Made by a program: the position numbers and the translations under genes. From Paraburkholderia sp. D15 (GTDB lineage Bacteria; Pseudomonadota; Gammaproteobacteria; Burkholderiales; Burkholderiaceae), in NCBI RefSeq assembly GCF_029910215.1, contig NZ_CP110396.1:1550001-1614000 (forward strand): 64,000 nucleotides of DNA, written 5' to 3'. Below, in pieces: positions 8,860 through 17,314 of the stretch. Within the stretch, counting starts at the first letter, position 1. Each line of letters begins with the position of its first letter. Under the pieces are notes generated by a model, which was given only the letters and a program-made list of their open reading frames with translations, was not told the origin of the DNA and did not search any database.

Positions 8860-9129
8860 TTAATAGCGCGGCGGCGGACGATGGTCGTCGTGGTGATGCG
8901 GATCGTAGTCGTGCGGGTGATGACGCATCCAGTCGTCATGCGCCCAGTAGCGATGACCGTCGTAATAACGATCGCCGTGCCAGCCGATGTTGATCGACAC
9001 GCCCACCGGGATCATCTGCGGTTCGCCGTACACACGTTCCTGAGCGAAGGCGCTGCCGGCTGCCAGCAGCGCGCCGCCGGCGAGCAGCGTCGCAATGATC
9101 GAACGCGATGTCTTGTTAAAGGTTTTCAT
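8860..9129 (-). CDS. Small secreted His/Asp/Tyr-rich protein
   Basis: 89 aa. A Sec signal peptide (TSRSIIATLLAGGALLAAGSAFA, cleavage expected near residue 29) precedes a mature region of about 60 residues very rich in His, Asp, Tyr and Trp (RHHPHDYDPHHHDDH). Metal binding in the periplasm is plausible but not shown. GGGAGG lies 6 bases before the ATG. It resembles in style the secreted protein at 61691. The 317 bp upstream hold its promoter and the DUF3563-like gene's terminator, and no other gene I would support. Confidence 0.75.
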   Translation of the reverse strand: MKTFNKTSRSIIATLLAGGALLAAGSAFAQERVYGEPQMIPVGVSINIGWHGDRYYDGHRYWAHDDWMRHHPHDYDPHHHDDHRPPPRY

Positions 9130-9446
9130 AGTGACCTCCCATCAAAGTTTGGTATCCAGGCTAGCGTCCAGTGCGGTCGACCGCGACCTGCGGTGGCAGG
9201 CTCAACCAGACGCCGTACGCTTGAGACCAACTTTAGCGGCCCAAACCGCGTGAAGACGTGAGCACTTGTAAGCGCTGGTTTCAATGATGGGGACCGATGA
9301 ATGATGCGTGGAATCGCTTTCAAGACGCACCTGCAAAGCCATGCGCGCGGGATCGGGCAAGGTAAGTGTCAGCACCCTGTCAGCCGCCGTTACATTCATT
9401 TCGGCCAGGAAATATTCGGTGACGCGCCAGTCGCGAATCGTCGGCC

Positions 9447-9487
9447 AAAAAACAAAAGCCACGGTACGCATTTCGCGAACTGTGGCT
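9447..9487 (-). terminator. Rho-independent terminator of the DUF3563-like gene
   Basis: On the minus strand, AGCCAC (9482-9487) and GTGGCT (9457-9462) close a stem that is extended inside by GT/AC and CGC/GCG pairs. It is followed by TTTTGTTTTTT (9447-9457). It lies about 70 bp after the stop of the gene at 9554. Confidence 0.75.
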
Positions 9488-9553
9488 CAAATAGTGCGCG
9501 CCCGAAACGCGCGCCTGTACGCGGTAGTCCGCGCTCAGGCCTCTACGACCTCT

Positions 9554-9712
9554 TTAGTCGCTCAGCTTGATGCCGAACAACGTGGACTGTGCACGACGCA
9601 CGCGGTCCGCTTCACGGCTACGCGCTTCATACGAGTAGTCCGAATCCAGCGGCAGATGAGGCGACGCAAAGAGGTCGCTGACCTTTTGGAACAAAGCGAA
9701 AATGAAGCTCAT
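9554..9712 (-). CDS. DUF3563-like small protein
   Basis: 52 aa, reading MSFIFALFQKVSDLFASPH and ending in TLFGIKLSD. An amphipathic or hydrophobic N-terminal helix is followed by SYEARSREADRVRRAQ, the Tyr-Leu/Ala-Arg-rich helical pattern of the DUF3563 family of short Burkholderiales proteins. Supporting the gene are a terminator just downstream, a TATAAT box at about 9765-9770 on the minus strand, and a pair of inverted-repeat sites overlapping that promoter. Function unknown; the family name is from resemblance. Confidence 0.7.
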   Translation of the reverse strand: MSFIFALFQKVSDLFASPHLPLDSDYSYEARSREADRVRRAQSTLFGIKLSD

Positions 9713-9741
9713 GGCGACTCCCGGTTGGTTACTGCATTGAC

Positions 9742-9780
9742 TAGGGTTTTCCCTTAAGAAGAGATTATAGGGTTTTCCCT
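9742..9780 (-). promoter_or_regulatory. Promoter with two TAGGGTTTTCCCT operator-like sites
   Basis: The 13-mer TAGGGTTTTCCCT occurs at 9742-9754 and 9768-9780, 26 bp apart (about 2.5 helical turns). Each is an AGGG-N4-CCCT inverted repeat. On the minus strand one copy directly precedes a perfect TATAAT and the other follows it near the expected transcription start, 30-70 bp upstream of the DUF3563-like ATG. This arrangement suits a dimeric repressor. No -35 of good match was found at 17 bp. Confidence 0.6.
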
Positions 9781-10110
9781 AGGACAAAGCTAGTGCAATG
9801 CAGCAATTTCTGGGGTGTGGTGCGTTGTCACAACGTGTTTTTAGATGGTGCGTCGCACCATGACAACGTCCCCGTTTTTTGAGATTTGGGGCCGGGAGGG
9901 AAAGTGGCGCTCTGGGGCTGAGGTTGGCGGCAATCGGCTAGGAAACGCCGGGAAAGCGATCGTGCGAGCGCCGAAGAGCGGGGCGCCCGGCGCGGCTAAC
10001 CGTGGCATTAAAAGCATGAGGATTTGTGTGTTGATCCCTGAAGTGCCGCGCATTGCACGCGGACGGACCATCAGCGGGTCGACGGCGCGTCGGCCGTCGA
10101 TTTCAACGAG
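9781..10110. other. Intergenic region with short palindromes, no gene seen
   Basis: About 330 bp upstream of the DUF3563-like promoter and after the end of the minus-strand membrane-protein gene. It contains the palindromes GTTGTCACAAC (9824-9834) and ATGGTGCGTCGCACCAT (9845-9861). Open frames here have no start signal or protein-like composition. Confidence 0.5.
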
Positions 10111-11994
10111 TTAGTGCGTGCCAGCCGACTTCGGCTTGTGCACGTGCTGCGCGGCATGCGCCGTACGTTTCGCGCGAACCGGTGCGGCAGCGGTCTGCTG
10201 AGGCGTAGCGGAAGCGGCCGACGCTGCGGCAGCGTTTGCGGCGACGGCATCAGCCAGTGCCTTATGCGTATCGAGCAGATTCGTCATGGCCGACTGCTGG
10301 CTCTGCATCAACTGTTCGATGCGTTGCTGCTGTGCCGTGGTTTCGCGCGTGAGGCGCATCAGCAGCACGGTTTGCGTGATGCCGATCGCGACCGTCCCGA
10401 GCAGCGCGCCCACCACCACCGGCAGCAACCACTTCATGCGACGCGAGTGATCGTCCGCCGCGCGACGCTGGTCGGCGATCACGCCGTAAAGCGCGTCGAC
10501 GGTATCCGCGAAGGCGGTCGCCCGCGCGCGATCCAATTCCGGCGCGGCGCGCAATGCCGCGGCAGCAGCTTCGGCGCGGCGCGCCTCGCGCCAGGACTCG
10601 GCGAACGCCGGGTTCGATTGCGCGGACGCGGCGGCGTCGAGCGACGCGCTGACGCCCGGTTGGGCGTCAGCGGATGCCGTGGCGGTCGAGACGGCGGCGG
10701 ATGACTTCAGCGCGGCCTGTGCGGTTGACGCGCCTGCGCCGATTGTCGCAGCAGCGTTTTGTTGGGCGGACGCGCCGTCGACTGCGCCGACCTTCGGGCC
10801 GCCGTTCACCGGACCCGTGTTCACACCACCGGCACGCGCGCCGCCCGTCACACCCGACTTCTCACGTGCGTTTGCACCAGACGTCGTTTCGATGGTCGTA
10901 TTCGCTTTCACGCCCGGCAACGTGCCGACGTTGTTGCCGGCGACTGCGTCAGAGCCCTTACCCGCAACCACATTCGCGATCGCGTTCGCTTTCACACCGA
11001 CGACGTCCGCATGGACATTCGCGCTGGCCGCCGTGCTGTCGTTCGGGCTTGGGTTCGGGTTTGAGTTTGCGGTCGCATTTGCAGCCACATTGCCTTCGCG
11101 CGCCGCCGTCCCGCTACTCGCGCTACTCGCGCCAATCGCGCCCGCATCCACAGCGCCTTCACGCGCCGCCGCGGCCGCTTTACCGAACGTCGCGTCGAAT
11201 CGCTGCGTCGGCGTGACGTCGGCCGGCTTTGTGGCATTCGAGGCCGCTGTGGCCGTCGACGGGTCTTTCGCATCCTTGCCCGCAGCCGACTCGGCGGCCT
11301 GGCGCAACGCGGTCACGCTACGCGCGACGGTCGCCGCGGCCATGGCGGGCGTGAGCGGCACAGCCGCATCCCGCTTCGCCGACGAAGGCGACGAAGCCGA
11401 CTGAGCCAAAGCAGCCGACCTCGCTCCAGCCTCAGAAACAGAAGTCGACCCCGCCACACCCGCGACCTTCCCCTCCTTCTCACCCGCGTCCACCTCACCC
11501 GCCGGCTTCGCATCCGCCAGCGCCGCTTCCACCGCCGCCTCATGCGCAGCCGTCAGCGGCAACTCCCCGCTGACCCCGAACCCCGGCTCCATCTCCAGCC
11601 CGCTCAACAGCCCACTCACCGGCACCGGCGTCGGCTCTTCCGGCTTCGCCACCCGCATCCCACGACGCGCCACGCGCGCGTCCATCAGCGCGCCATCGCC
11701 CGCGTCGATCACGCCGACGGCGGCCAGCACCACTTCCGGCAACTCGAAACCGTGCAGCGTGCCCTGCCGGATGTCGATGTTCATCGCTTCCAGCGTCGCG
11801 CGGGTGGGATCGTCGGGGAACAGGTCGAGCGTGCTGTCGTCGCGAGCGGCGTCGCTCAGTTGCGCGAGGCGTCGCGCGGAGCGCGCGGCGCGCGCCAGTT
11901 TGTTTTCGGTTTCGGTCGAGACGGTGGCCTGGCGTCGCTTCTTCGAAGCGGCGCGCGAAGGCCGGGACTGCGTGGATGCTGCGGAATCTGCCAT
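10111..11994 (-). CDS. Low-complexity single-pass membrane protein of unknown function
   Basis: 627 aa from the ATG at 11994 (MADSAASTQSRPSR); a GTG at 12036 in frame is an alternative. A basic N-terminus (SKKRRQ) and a short conserved-looking block (DPTRATLEAMNIDIRQGTLHG) precede some 350 residues dominated by Ala, Gly, Ser, Thr and Asn with almost no hydrophobic clusters. Near the C-terminus come an Arg-rich helix, one transmembrane segment (WLLPVVVGALLGTVAIGITQT) and a Gln-rich coiled-coil stretch ending in a basic His/Lys tail. The N-terminus probably lies in the cytoplasm. I do not recognise a family. Codon usage matches the genome, so the low complexity seems genuine rather than an artefact of frame choice. 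Confidence 0.7.
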   Translation of the reverse strand: MADSAASTQSRPSRAASKKRRQATVSTETENKLARAARSARRLAQLSDAARDDSTLDLFPDDPTRATLEAMNIDIRQGTLHGFELPEVVLAAVGVIDAGDGALMDARVARRGMRVAKPEEPTPVPVSGLLSGLEMEPGFGVSGELPLTAAHEAAVEAALADAKPAGEVDAGEKEGKVAGVAGSTSVSEAGARSAALAQSASSPSSAKRDAAVPLTPAMAAATVARSVTALRQAAESAAGKDAKDPSTATAASNATKPADVTPTQRFDATFGKAAAAAREGAVDAGAIGASSASSGTAAREGNVAANATANSNPNPSPNDSTAASANVHADVVGVKANAIANVVAGKGSDAVAGNNVGTLPGVKANTTIETTSGANAREKSGVTGGARAGGVNTGPVNGGPKVGAVDGASAQQNAAATIGAGASTAQAALKSSAAVSTATASADAQPGVSASLDAAASAQSNPAFAESWREARRAEAAAAALRAAPELDRARATAFADTVDALYGVIADQRRAADDHSRRMKWLLPVVVGALLGTVAIGITQTVLLMRLTRETTAQQQRIEQLMQSQQSAMTNLLDTHKALADAVAANAAAASAASATPQQTAAAPVRAKRTAHAAQHVHKPKSAGTH

Positions 11995-12126
11995 AGAGAA
12001 AAAAGCGGTCGTCGCCGCAAAGCGGGCGCCGAGCACCGCTCGTCAATGCGTTGGAATTTTTCGAGACCGCATTGTCGCATGGCCGCCCATGCCCGCCGAA
12101 GCCATTCGCCGACGATTTTCGCCTTT

Positions 12127-12813
12127 TCAGGACGACACTTCGTCCTGCCGGAACTGCCTGACGCCATGCAATTGCCGCAAGCGCGAGCAGATCGCCTCGT
12201 ATTCCGTGTTCGACACGCGATGCAGCGTAATCATGACCTCGTCGCACTCGGGCGCGTCGTCGCTCTGCTGCATCACGAATTGCTTGACGCGTGGGCTCGC
12301 GGCGCCGAGTTCGTCGTGCAGCGAGTGGAACGTCATGCTGCCGCGCTCGACGATCATCGACACCTGACGCCGTTGCTTGACGGTGATGAAGCGGCGCTCG
12401 AGCGGCTTGATGCCGGCGAGGATGATCAGAATGATGATCGTCGCCGCGATCGACGCCGTGTACAGCCCGCCGCCGACCGCCAGCCCAATCGCCGCCACCG
12501 ACCACAAGCTCGCTGCGGTCGTCAGCCCGCGCACGATCTCGCCGCGCAGCAGAATCGAGCCCGCGCCGAGAAAGCCGATGCCCGACACGACCTGCGCGGC
12601 CATCCGCGACGGATCGAGCACCACGTGTTCGCCAGTCAGCACTTCGGCAAAGCCGTAGGCCGACACGATCATGATGAGCGCCGAGCCGACGCAGACCAGC
12701 ATGTGCGTGCGCAACCCCGCCGCCCACGAGAGCCGCTCCCGCTCGAAGCCGATCACGCTGCCGAGCGCGGCGGCCAGTACCAGCCGGGAGATGAGTTCGA
12801 GATTCCCCAACAT
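12127..12813 (-). CDS. MgtC/SapB family membrane protein
   Basis: 228 aa. The N-terminal ~135 residues are the MgtC/SapB membrane domain: GSVIGFERERLSWAAGLRTHMLVCVGSA, then VVSGIGFLGAGSILL and GLTTAASLWSVAAIGLAVGGG. A cytoplasmic C-terminal ACT-like domain of ~85 residues follows. The family contributes to survival under low Mg2+ and acid and inside host cells, and to membrane-potential control, although the exact activity varies. GGAGG lies 6 bases before the ATG. It is 132 bp upstream of the low-complexity membrane-protein gene on the same strand, so co-transcription is possible. Confidence 0.9.
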   Translation of the reverse strand: MLGNLELISRLVLAAALGSVIGFERERLSWAAGLRTHMLVCVGSALIMIVSAYGFAEVLTGEHVVLDPSRMAAQVVSGIGFLGAGSILLRGEIVRGLTTAASLWSVAAIGLAVGGGLYTASIAATIIILIILAGIKPLERRFITVKQRRQVSMIVERGSMTFHSLHDELGAASPRVKQFVMQQSDDAPECDEVMITLHRVSNTEYEAICSRLRQLHGVRQFRQDEVSS

Positions 12814-13011
12814 CGTTTTCCTCCTTGTCTTTCATGATTCGAAGCGATTGCCGCTTCCCGGCCGCAGTGCCAAGCCGACCCGTTTGCTTTATCCTAAGCC
12901 GCACTTTGCGGCGCCCGCCGTTGCGGCGCCCGCAGTTGCAGACGCCGGGCCAACGCCCGGCCCGCCGATACAATCCGGCGCCGCTTCGCCATACCGTGTT
13001 TGATCCACTGA

Positions 13012-14127
13012 ATGACTATGCACAGCATGAACCCATCCGCCGGCTCGACGGTCGCTCTCGCCGCCGCGCTACGCGATCACTTCGCGAACGTCGTGTTGCC
13101 CATGTGGCGCGGCGCGGGTTTCAATACCGCGTTGAAACTGCCGTACGAGGCGGTGAGTGCCGAGAATCGCCAGCCGCTGCCGGCCGAGCGCTATCGGGCG
13201 ATGGCGTGCGCGCGGCAGTTGTTCGTGTTCTCGCAGGCGGGCGACGCCGGACACGCCCAGGTGCTGTTCGATTCGCTGATGCACACCTTTCAGGACACGC
13301 GGAACGGCGGATGGTTCTACAGCGTCGACGCGCAAGGCGCTCCGCTCGACACCACCAAGGACCTCTACACCCACGCTTTCGTCGTCTTCGCCTGCGCCGA
13401 ATTCGGCCGACGCCACGGCAACCCCGACGCGCTGGAGACGGTGCATCGCACGTCGGCGCTGATCCAGTCCCAATTCGCCGCCGACGACGATCTGTTCAAC
13501 GCCGCACTCAGCGCGGACTTCGGCCGCGTCACCGGTACGCCGGTCCAGAATCCGCTGATGCATCTGACCGAAGCATGGCTCGCGGCGCGCGAAGCCACCC
13601 GCGACAACGCGTTCGACGCCGCCTTGCGGCGCCTCGCGGGCGCCGTCGCGCGGCACTTCGTGCATGCGCCGACGGGTTGCATCGCCGAATTGCCGATCGA
13701 CGCGGCGGACAACCGTCTCGAACCCGGCCACCAGTTCGAATGGTTCTGGCTGGTCAGGCAGGCAGGCGGTCTGTTCGACGATTCGGGCCTCGTCGAATCG
13801 CTGCAGCGCGCTTTTGCATTTGCGCGACAACTCGGCGTGGACGAGACAACCGGCGGCGTGTACGCATCGCTCGACGAAGCGGGCCAGATCAAGGACGCCA
13901 CCCAGCGGATCTGGGCGCAAACCGAGTATCTGCGCGCGCTCGCCAGTCATGACGACGCGGCCGTACGCGCCGCGCTGCCCCGCCAGATCACGCTTTTCGA
14001 GCAGCGCTTCCTGCGTCCGGCGGGTTGGTTCGAGTGCAAAACGCCGGCTGGCGACGTCGCGCGTGCCGACATGCCGTCCACCACGCCGTATCACCTGGCC
14101 ACCGCTTACGACGCATTGCCGTCCTGA
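13012..14127 (+). CDS. N-acylglucosamine 2-epimerase (AGE) family sugar isomerase
   Basis: 371 aa. It has the (alpha/alpha)6-barrel pattern of the AGE superfamily: RQLFVFSQAG, GGWFYSVDAQG, DTTKDLYTHAFVVFACAEF, GHQFEWFWLV, QTEYLRAL and a late W-F-E block. The conserved His residues of the active site are visible in TKDLYTHAF and PGHQFEW. Members interconvert mannose/fructose, cellobiose epimers or N-acylglucosamine/mannosamine; the HQFEW form resembles the sugar isomerase (YihS/mannose isomerase) branch. No clear Shine-Dalgarno precedes the ATG at 13012, and ATGs at 13018 and 13027 could also serve. Transcribed alone, divergent from the MgtC gene. Confidence 0.88.
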   Translation: MTMHSMNPSAGSTVALAAALRDHFANVVLPMWRGAGFNTALKLPYEAVSAENRQPLPAERYRAMACARQLFVFSQAGDAGHAQVLFDSLMHTFQDTRNGGWFYSVDAQGAPLDTTKDLYTHAFVVFACAEFGRRHGNPDALETVHRTSALIQSQFAADDDLFNAALSADFGRVTGTPVQNPLMHLTEAWLAAREATRDNAFDAALRRLAGAVARHFVHAPTGCIAELPIDAADNRLEPGHQFEWFWLVRQAGGLFDDSGLVESLQRAFAFARQLGVDETTGGVYASLDEAGQIKDATQRIWAQTEYLRALASHDDAAVRAALPRQITLFEQRFLRPAGWFECKTPAGDVARADMPSTTPYHLATAYDALPS

Positions 14128-14490
14128 ACGCGTGCAAGCGCGCCTGTAGGTCGAAGCGCGCTCGCCTCACGACCCGAAGACGCTCATTGCCGAAAATTAG
14201 CTAACGATTCCATCAAAAAGCATAAAGATCGACGCTTTTACGACACACCCGTCGCCAAAAAGCGCTGTCAACGTTTTTCCTGGAAGCGTCATACAAAGCG
14301 TTTAACCTCCCGGCCGGAGCCTCTTTCCGCGCACCTTTCGGGTCTTCGAAACGTGCCGGGCCGGGGAATACCCGAATACGGGTTGATTGGCATCGATCTT
14401 TAAGACGTGATACAACTCCACCTTCGCGCTCGATCTCGCGTTGAGAAATAGCGGTCGCGAATGCAACACACAACATTTACTGGATTAAAA
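14128..14490 (+). other. Intergenic region with the cold-shock gene's promoter and long leader
   Basis: 363 bp without a supported gene. The AT-richer part at 14195-14240 and the stretch at 14395-14490 should hold the promoter and 5' leader of the cold-shock gene; leaders of such genes are often long and temperature-responsive. No exact promoter could be assigned. Frames open on the minus strand here have no ribosome-binding site. Confidence 0.4.
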
Positions 14491-14694
14491 ATGGCAACAG
14501 GTACTGTGAAGTGGTTTAACGATGCAAAGGGCTTTGGCTTCATCACGCCGGACGACGGCGGCGAAGACCTGTTCGCGCACTTTTCGGAAGTTCAAGGCAG
14601 CGGCTTCAAGTCCCTGCAGGAAAACCAGAAAGTGTCGTTTGAAGTCAAGCAAGGCCCGAAGGGCAAGCAGGCTGCAAACATCACGCCGGCCTAA
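14491..14694 (+). CDS. cspA: Cold-shock protein (CspA family)
   Basis: 67 aa, a single cold-shock domain that binds single-stranded RNA/DNA and melts RNA structure. Both RNA-binding motifs are intact: KGFGFITPD (RNP1) and LFAHFSEV (RNP2). The start at 14491 ([14 protein letters not shown]) gives the usual family length; an in-frame ATG at 14461 would add ten residues foreign to the family. It is followed within 50 bp by a strong terminator. The gene symbol denotes the family; which Csp paralogue this is cannot be told. Confidence 0.95.
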   Translation: MATGTVKWFNDAKGFGFITPDDGGEDLFAHFSEVQGSGFKSLQENQKVSFEVKQGPKGKQAANITPA

Positions 14695-14742
14695 GTACCT
14701 TCCGGTACGTTGAGCCACACTTAGGCGCTCGCGTCTAATGCA

Positions 14743-14775
14743 AAATGGCCCGCATTCGCGGGCCATTTTCTTTTG
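14743..14775. terminator. Bidirectional terminator between the csp and chemoreceptor genes
   Basis: AAAATGGCCCGC (14743-14754) pairs perfectly with GCGGGCCATTTT (14759-14770) across the loop ATTC, followed by CTTTT on the plus strand. A/T tracts on both sides let it serve both convergent genes. Confidence 0.88.
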
Positions 14776-14805
14776 TCCGGCACGCTCTTTCGAGCGCTTC
14801 CGCGC

Positions 14806-16428
14806 TTAAATCGCGCGCAGCCCGGACAAGCCTGTTTCACCGCCGTCCATGCGAATCGCATCGAAATGTTGCGTGCGCAACACACTTTCCGAAATTTCAA
14901 ACACGGACACGGCCTGCTTGAGTTGTTGCGTCTGCTGATGCAGCGAAGCCGCAGCGGCCGCCGCCTGTTCGACGAGCGCCGCGTTCTGCTGCGTCATCTC
15001 GTCCATCTGCACCACCGCCTGATTGACCTGCTCGATACCGGTGCTCTGCTCGAGCGACGACGCGCTGATCTCCGCCATCATCTGCGTGACGCGCGAAATC
15101 GATGCGGACACGTTGCTCATCGCCTCGCCCGCATGCTCGACCAGCGTGGAGCCGCCCTGAATCTCGGCGACCGACTCGCTGATCAGCGTCTTGATTTCCT
15201 TGGCCGACTGCGCGCTACGCTGCGCGAGGCCGCGCACTTCGCCCGCGACCACCGCGAACCCGCGCCCCTGCTCGCCCGCGCGCGCCGCTTCCACGGCCGC
15301 GTTCAGCGCGAGGATATTGGTCTGGAACGCAATGCCGTCGATCACCGAAATGATCTCGGCGATCTTGTCCGAGCTTTGCGCGATGCCGCGCATCTTGTCG
15401 ACCACCTGATTGACCACCTCGCTGCCGCGCGAGGTCGCTTCGAGCGCGGTTTCGGCGAGCGCGTTGGCTTCGCGGGCGTGGTCGGCATTCTGACGCACGG
15501 TGGCGGTCAGCTCTTCCATGCTCGACGCGGTTTCTTCGAGCGATGCCGCCTGGTTTTCGGTGCGTGCCGACAGATCCGCATTGCCGGTCGCGATTTCGTC
15601 GGCGCCGAGGTGAATCGAGTCGGCGGATTCGCGCACGGTCTGCACGGTGCGCGCCACGCTCGCCTGCATTTTCGCGAGGCCCGAGAACAGGCGGCCGATT
15701 TCGTTGGTGCCGCGCGACGCGATCGGCTGGTCGAGGCGGCCTTGCGCGATGCGGTCGAAGTGGCGGCCCGCTTCTTCCAGCGGCGCGACCACGCCACGAC
15801 GCAGCGCCGCGTAGACAGCGACGGTGCCCGCCACCAGCAACACCAGAATCGCGATGCTCACCGCGCGGAAGGTCGCCATGCGCGCATCGATCGAATCGAG
15901 CGACGCACGGCTCGCGGCATTGCCGAATTTCACGAAGTTATGCGACTCGACGAGGTACGCGTCCTGAAACGACTGCGTCGGCTGGTCGAGGAACGCCTGA
16001 ATGTTGTTGCCGTCGAGGAACTGCGCGAGCTCCGACAGCGCGTCGTGGAGTTTCTTGTAGCGCTCGGCGAGGGCCGTCGCGCGGGCGGTGTTCTCGTCGC
16101 TGGTCTTCTGCGCGCTCATGAACGCGGCGAACGACTGGTCGGCGGCCGACAACTGCTCGCGCGCGTGCTGCACGATGTCGGTCGGCTCGCCGCCGCCGCG
16201 CACCATGCGCGTTCCGGCGCGCGACAGGTTGATGCGCGCGTCCATCAGGCGCTGGGTCGTTTCGTTGACCGCGTCCACCTGTTTCAGCGCGATATTCGAC
16301 AGGTCGTCGACGTCGTCGTGCGTACTGGTGAGCGACCAGAAGCCCAGGCCGACCGTAACCAGCTGGAACACGCAGAAGGCGGCCAGAACACACAACAGGC
16401 CGGAGGCGACCTTGATCTTGCTGAACAT
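14806..16428 (-). CDS. Methyl-accepting chemotaxis protein, Tar-type sensor
   Basis: 540 aa. It has TM1 at about residues 10-32 (GLLCVLAAFCVFQLVTVGLGF), a four-helix periplasmic ligand domain of the TarH type with the characteristic RINLSRAGTRM helix, TM2 at about 187-208, a HAMP domain, then a full signalling domain with the tip [20 protein letters not shown]. It reports a ligand to CheA/CheW. The start at 16428 (MFSKIKVASG) is chosen over 16482 because the membrane-entry helix begins there. It ends GLSGLRAI without a CheR/CheB-binding pentapeptide. It is the second of three chemoreceptors in the window. Confidence 0.94.
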   Translation of the reverse strand: MFSKIKVASGLLCVLAAFCVFQLVTVGLGFWSLTSTHDDVDDLSNIALKQVDAVNETTQRLMDARINLSRAGTRMVRGGGEPTDIVQHAREQLSAADQSFAAFMSAQKTSDENTARATALAERYKKLHDALSELAQFLDGNNIQAFLDQPTQSFQDAYLVESHNFVKFGNAASRASLDSIDARMATFRAVSIAILVLLVAGTVAVYAALRRGVVAPLEEAGRHFDRIAQGRLDQPIASRGTNEIGRLFSGLAKMQASVARTVQTVRESADSIHLGADEIATGNADLSARTENQAASLEETASSMEELTATVRQNADHAREANALAETALEATSRGSEVVNQVVDKMRGIAQSSDKIAEIISVIDGIAFQTNILALNAAVEAARAGEQGRGFAVVAGEVRGLAQRSAQSAKEIKTLISESVAEIQGGSTLVEHAGEAMSNVSASISRVTQMMAEISASSLEQSTGIEQVNQAVVQMDEMTQQNAALVEQAAAAAASLHQQTQQLKQAVSVFEISESVLRTQHFDAIRMDGGETGLSGLRAI

Positions 16429-16746
16429 CGTGAATACCTGAAGACAAAGAATGACGGGACCTACGTCAAGGGTTAACGGCAATACCGGACATTGCTTGAG
16501 ATCAATATTCGACGAAGATCGTCTTACCGCCCCGTTTCATCGCTCAACTTCGCGATTCCTCCATTTTTCGCAACAATGCCCCGCACATTTTTCCGATTCA
16601 CCTTGACGGGGTGCATCGGCGCTTCCTAGAGTGGGTAGGGATTGCTAAGACGCAACCAGGCGACAAGGCAACCGCGCAGCAGCGCGACTACACATCCACG
16701 CGCCGCCGTGCGAATCCCACCGCGGGCTCCGCCCGAAGGAACCACG
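16429..16746. other. Divergent intergenic region, no gene seen
   Basis: 318 bp between the divergent chemoreceptor and thioesterase genes. It should hold both promoters; no clear motif or repeat was picked out. The good ribosome-binding site GAAGGA at 16736-16741 serves the thioesterase. Confidence 0.4.
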
Positions 16747-17181
16747 ATGACCGACCTCCTCGACCGGGCGCGCGGCGCGCTGCATGCCCAGCCGTTCAGC
16801 ATGCTGCTGGGCGCCGAGCTGATGCACACCGGCAGCCAGGAATTGACGCTGTGCCTGCCGATCCGCGACGAGCTGAGGCAACAGCATGGCTTCGTGCATG
16901 GCGGCGTCATCAGCTATCTCGCCGACAACGCGTTGACGTTCGCAGGCGCGCTGTCGCTGGGTCCGAAGGTCGTGACCGGCGAATTCAAGATCAACTATCT
17001 GCGGCCCGTGATGAACGGCACGCTGATCGCGCGGGCCAAGGTGGTGTATGCCGGCCGCTACCAGGCGACCTGCCAGTGCGAGGTCTATGTGGTGGAAGGG
17101 AATCGCGAGAAGCTGGTGGCGGTGGCGCAGGGGACCATCAATCGCATCGGCGAGACGGGCGAGCACGAACCGGCGGGATGA
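16747..17181 (+). CDS. PaaI-type hotdog-fold thioesterase
   Basis: 144 aa. The hotdog domain carries the PaaI-family signature QQHGFVHGGVISYLADNALTF, where the HGG loop and the following Asp form the acyl-CoA hydrolysis site. TGEFKINYLRPV and the last beta strands complete the fold. It likely hydrolyses acyl- or aryl-CoA esters; the substrate is unknown. The start at 16747 (MTDLLDRARG) has GAAGGA 5 bases upstream; an open frame upstream lacks such a signal and is Pro/Arg-rich. A strong terminator follows at 17241. Confidence 0.9.
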   Translation: MTDLLDRARGALHAQPFSMLLGAELMHTGSQELTLCLPIRDELRQQHGFVHGGVISYLADNALTFAGALSLGPKVVTGEFKINYLRPVMNGTLIARAKVVYAGRYQATCQCEVYVVEGNREKLVAVAQGTINRIGETGEHEPAG

Positions 17182-17240
17182 GAAGACGGCTTGCCGGTCA
17201 CGGTGCCGGCGCCGGTGAACACGCCAAACGACAAACGACA

Positions 17241-17281
17241 AAGGCCGTTCCTGCTCGGTGCAGGAACGGCCTTCACTTTTT
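17241..17281 (+). terminator. Rho-independent terminator after the thioesterase gene
   Basis: AAGGCCGTTCCTGC (17241-17254) pairs perfectly with GCAGGAACGGCCTT (17260-17273) across a five-base loop, followed by CACTTTTT. It separates the thioesterase from the convergent sugar operon. Confidence 0.88.
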
Positions 17282-17314
17282 ACCAGCGACGCGCGACGAA
17301 CACCGCCGCTTCGC

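Noticed and set aside
9202..9471. 89-codon minus-strand frame starting MRTVAFVFWPT
   Set aside because: Its ATG lies inside the stem of the terminator at 9457-9487 and it has no ribosome-binding site.
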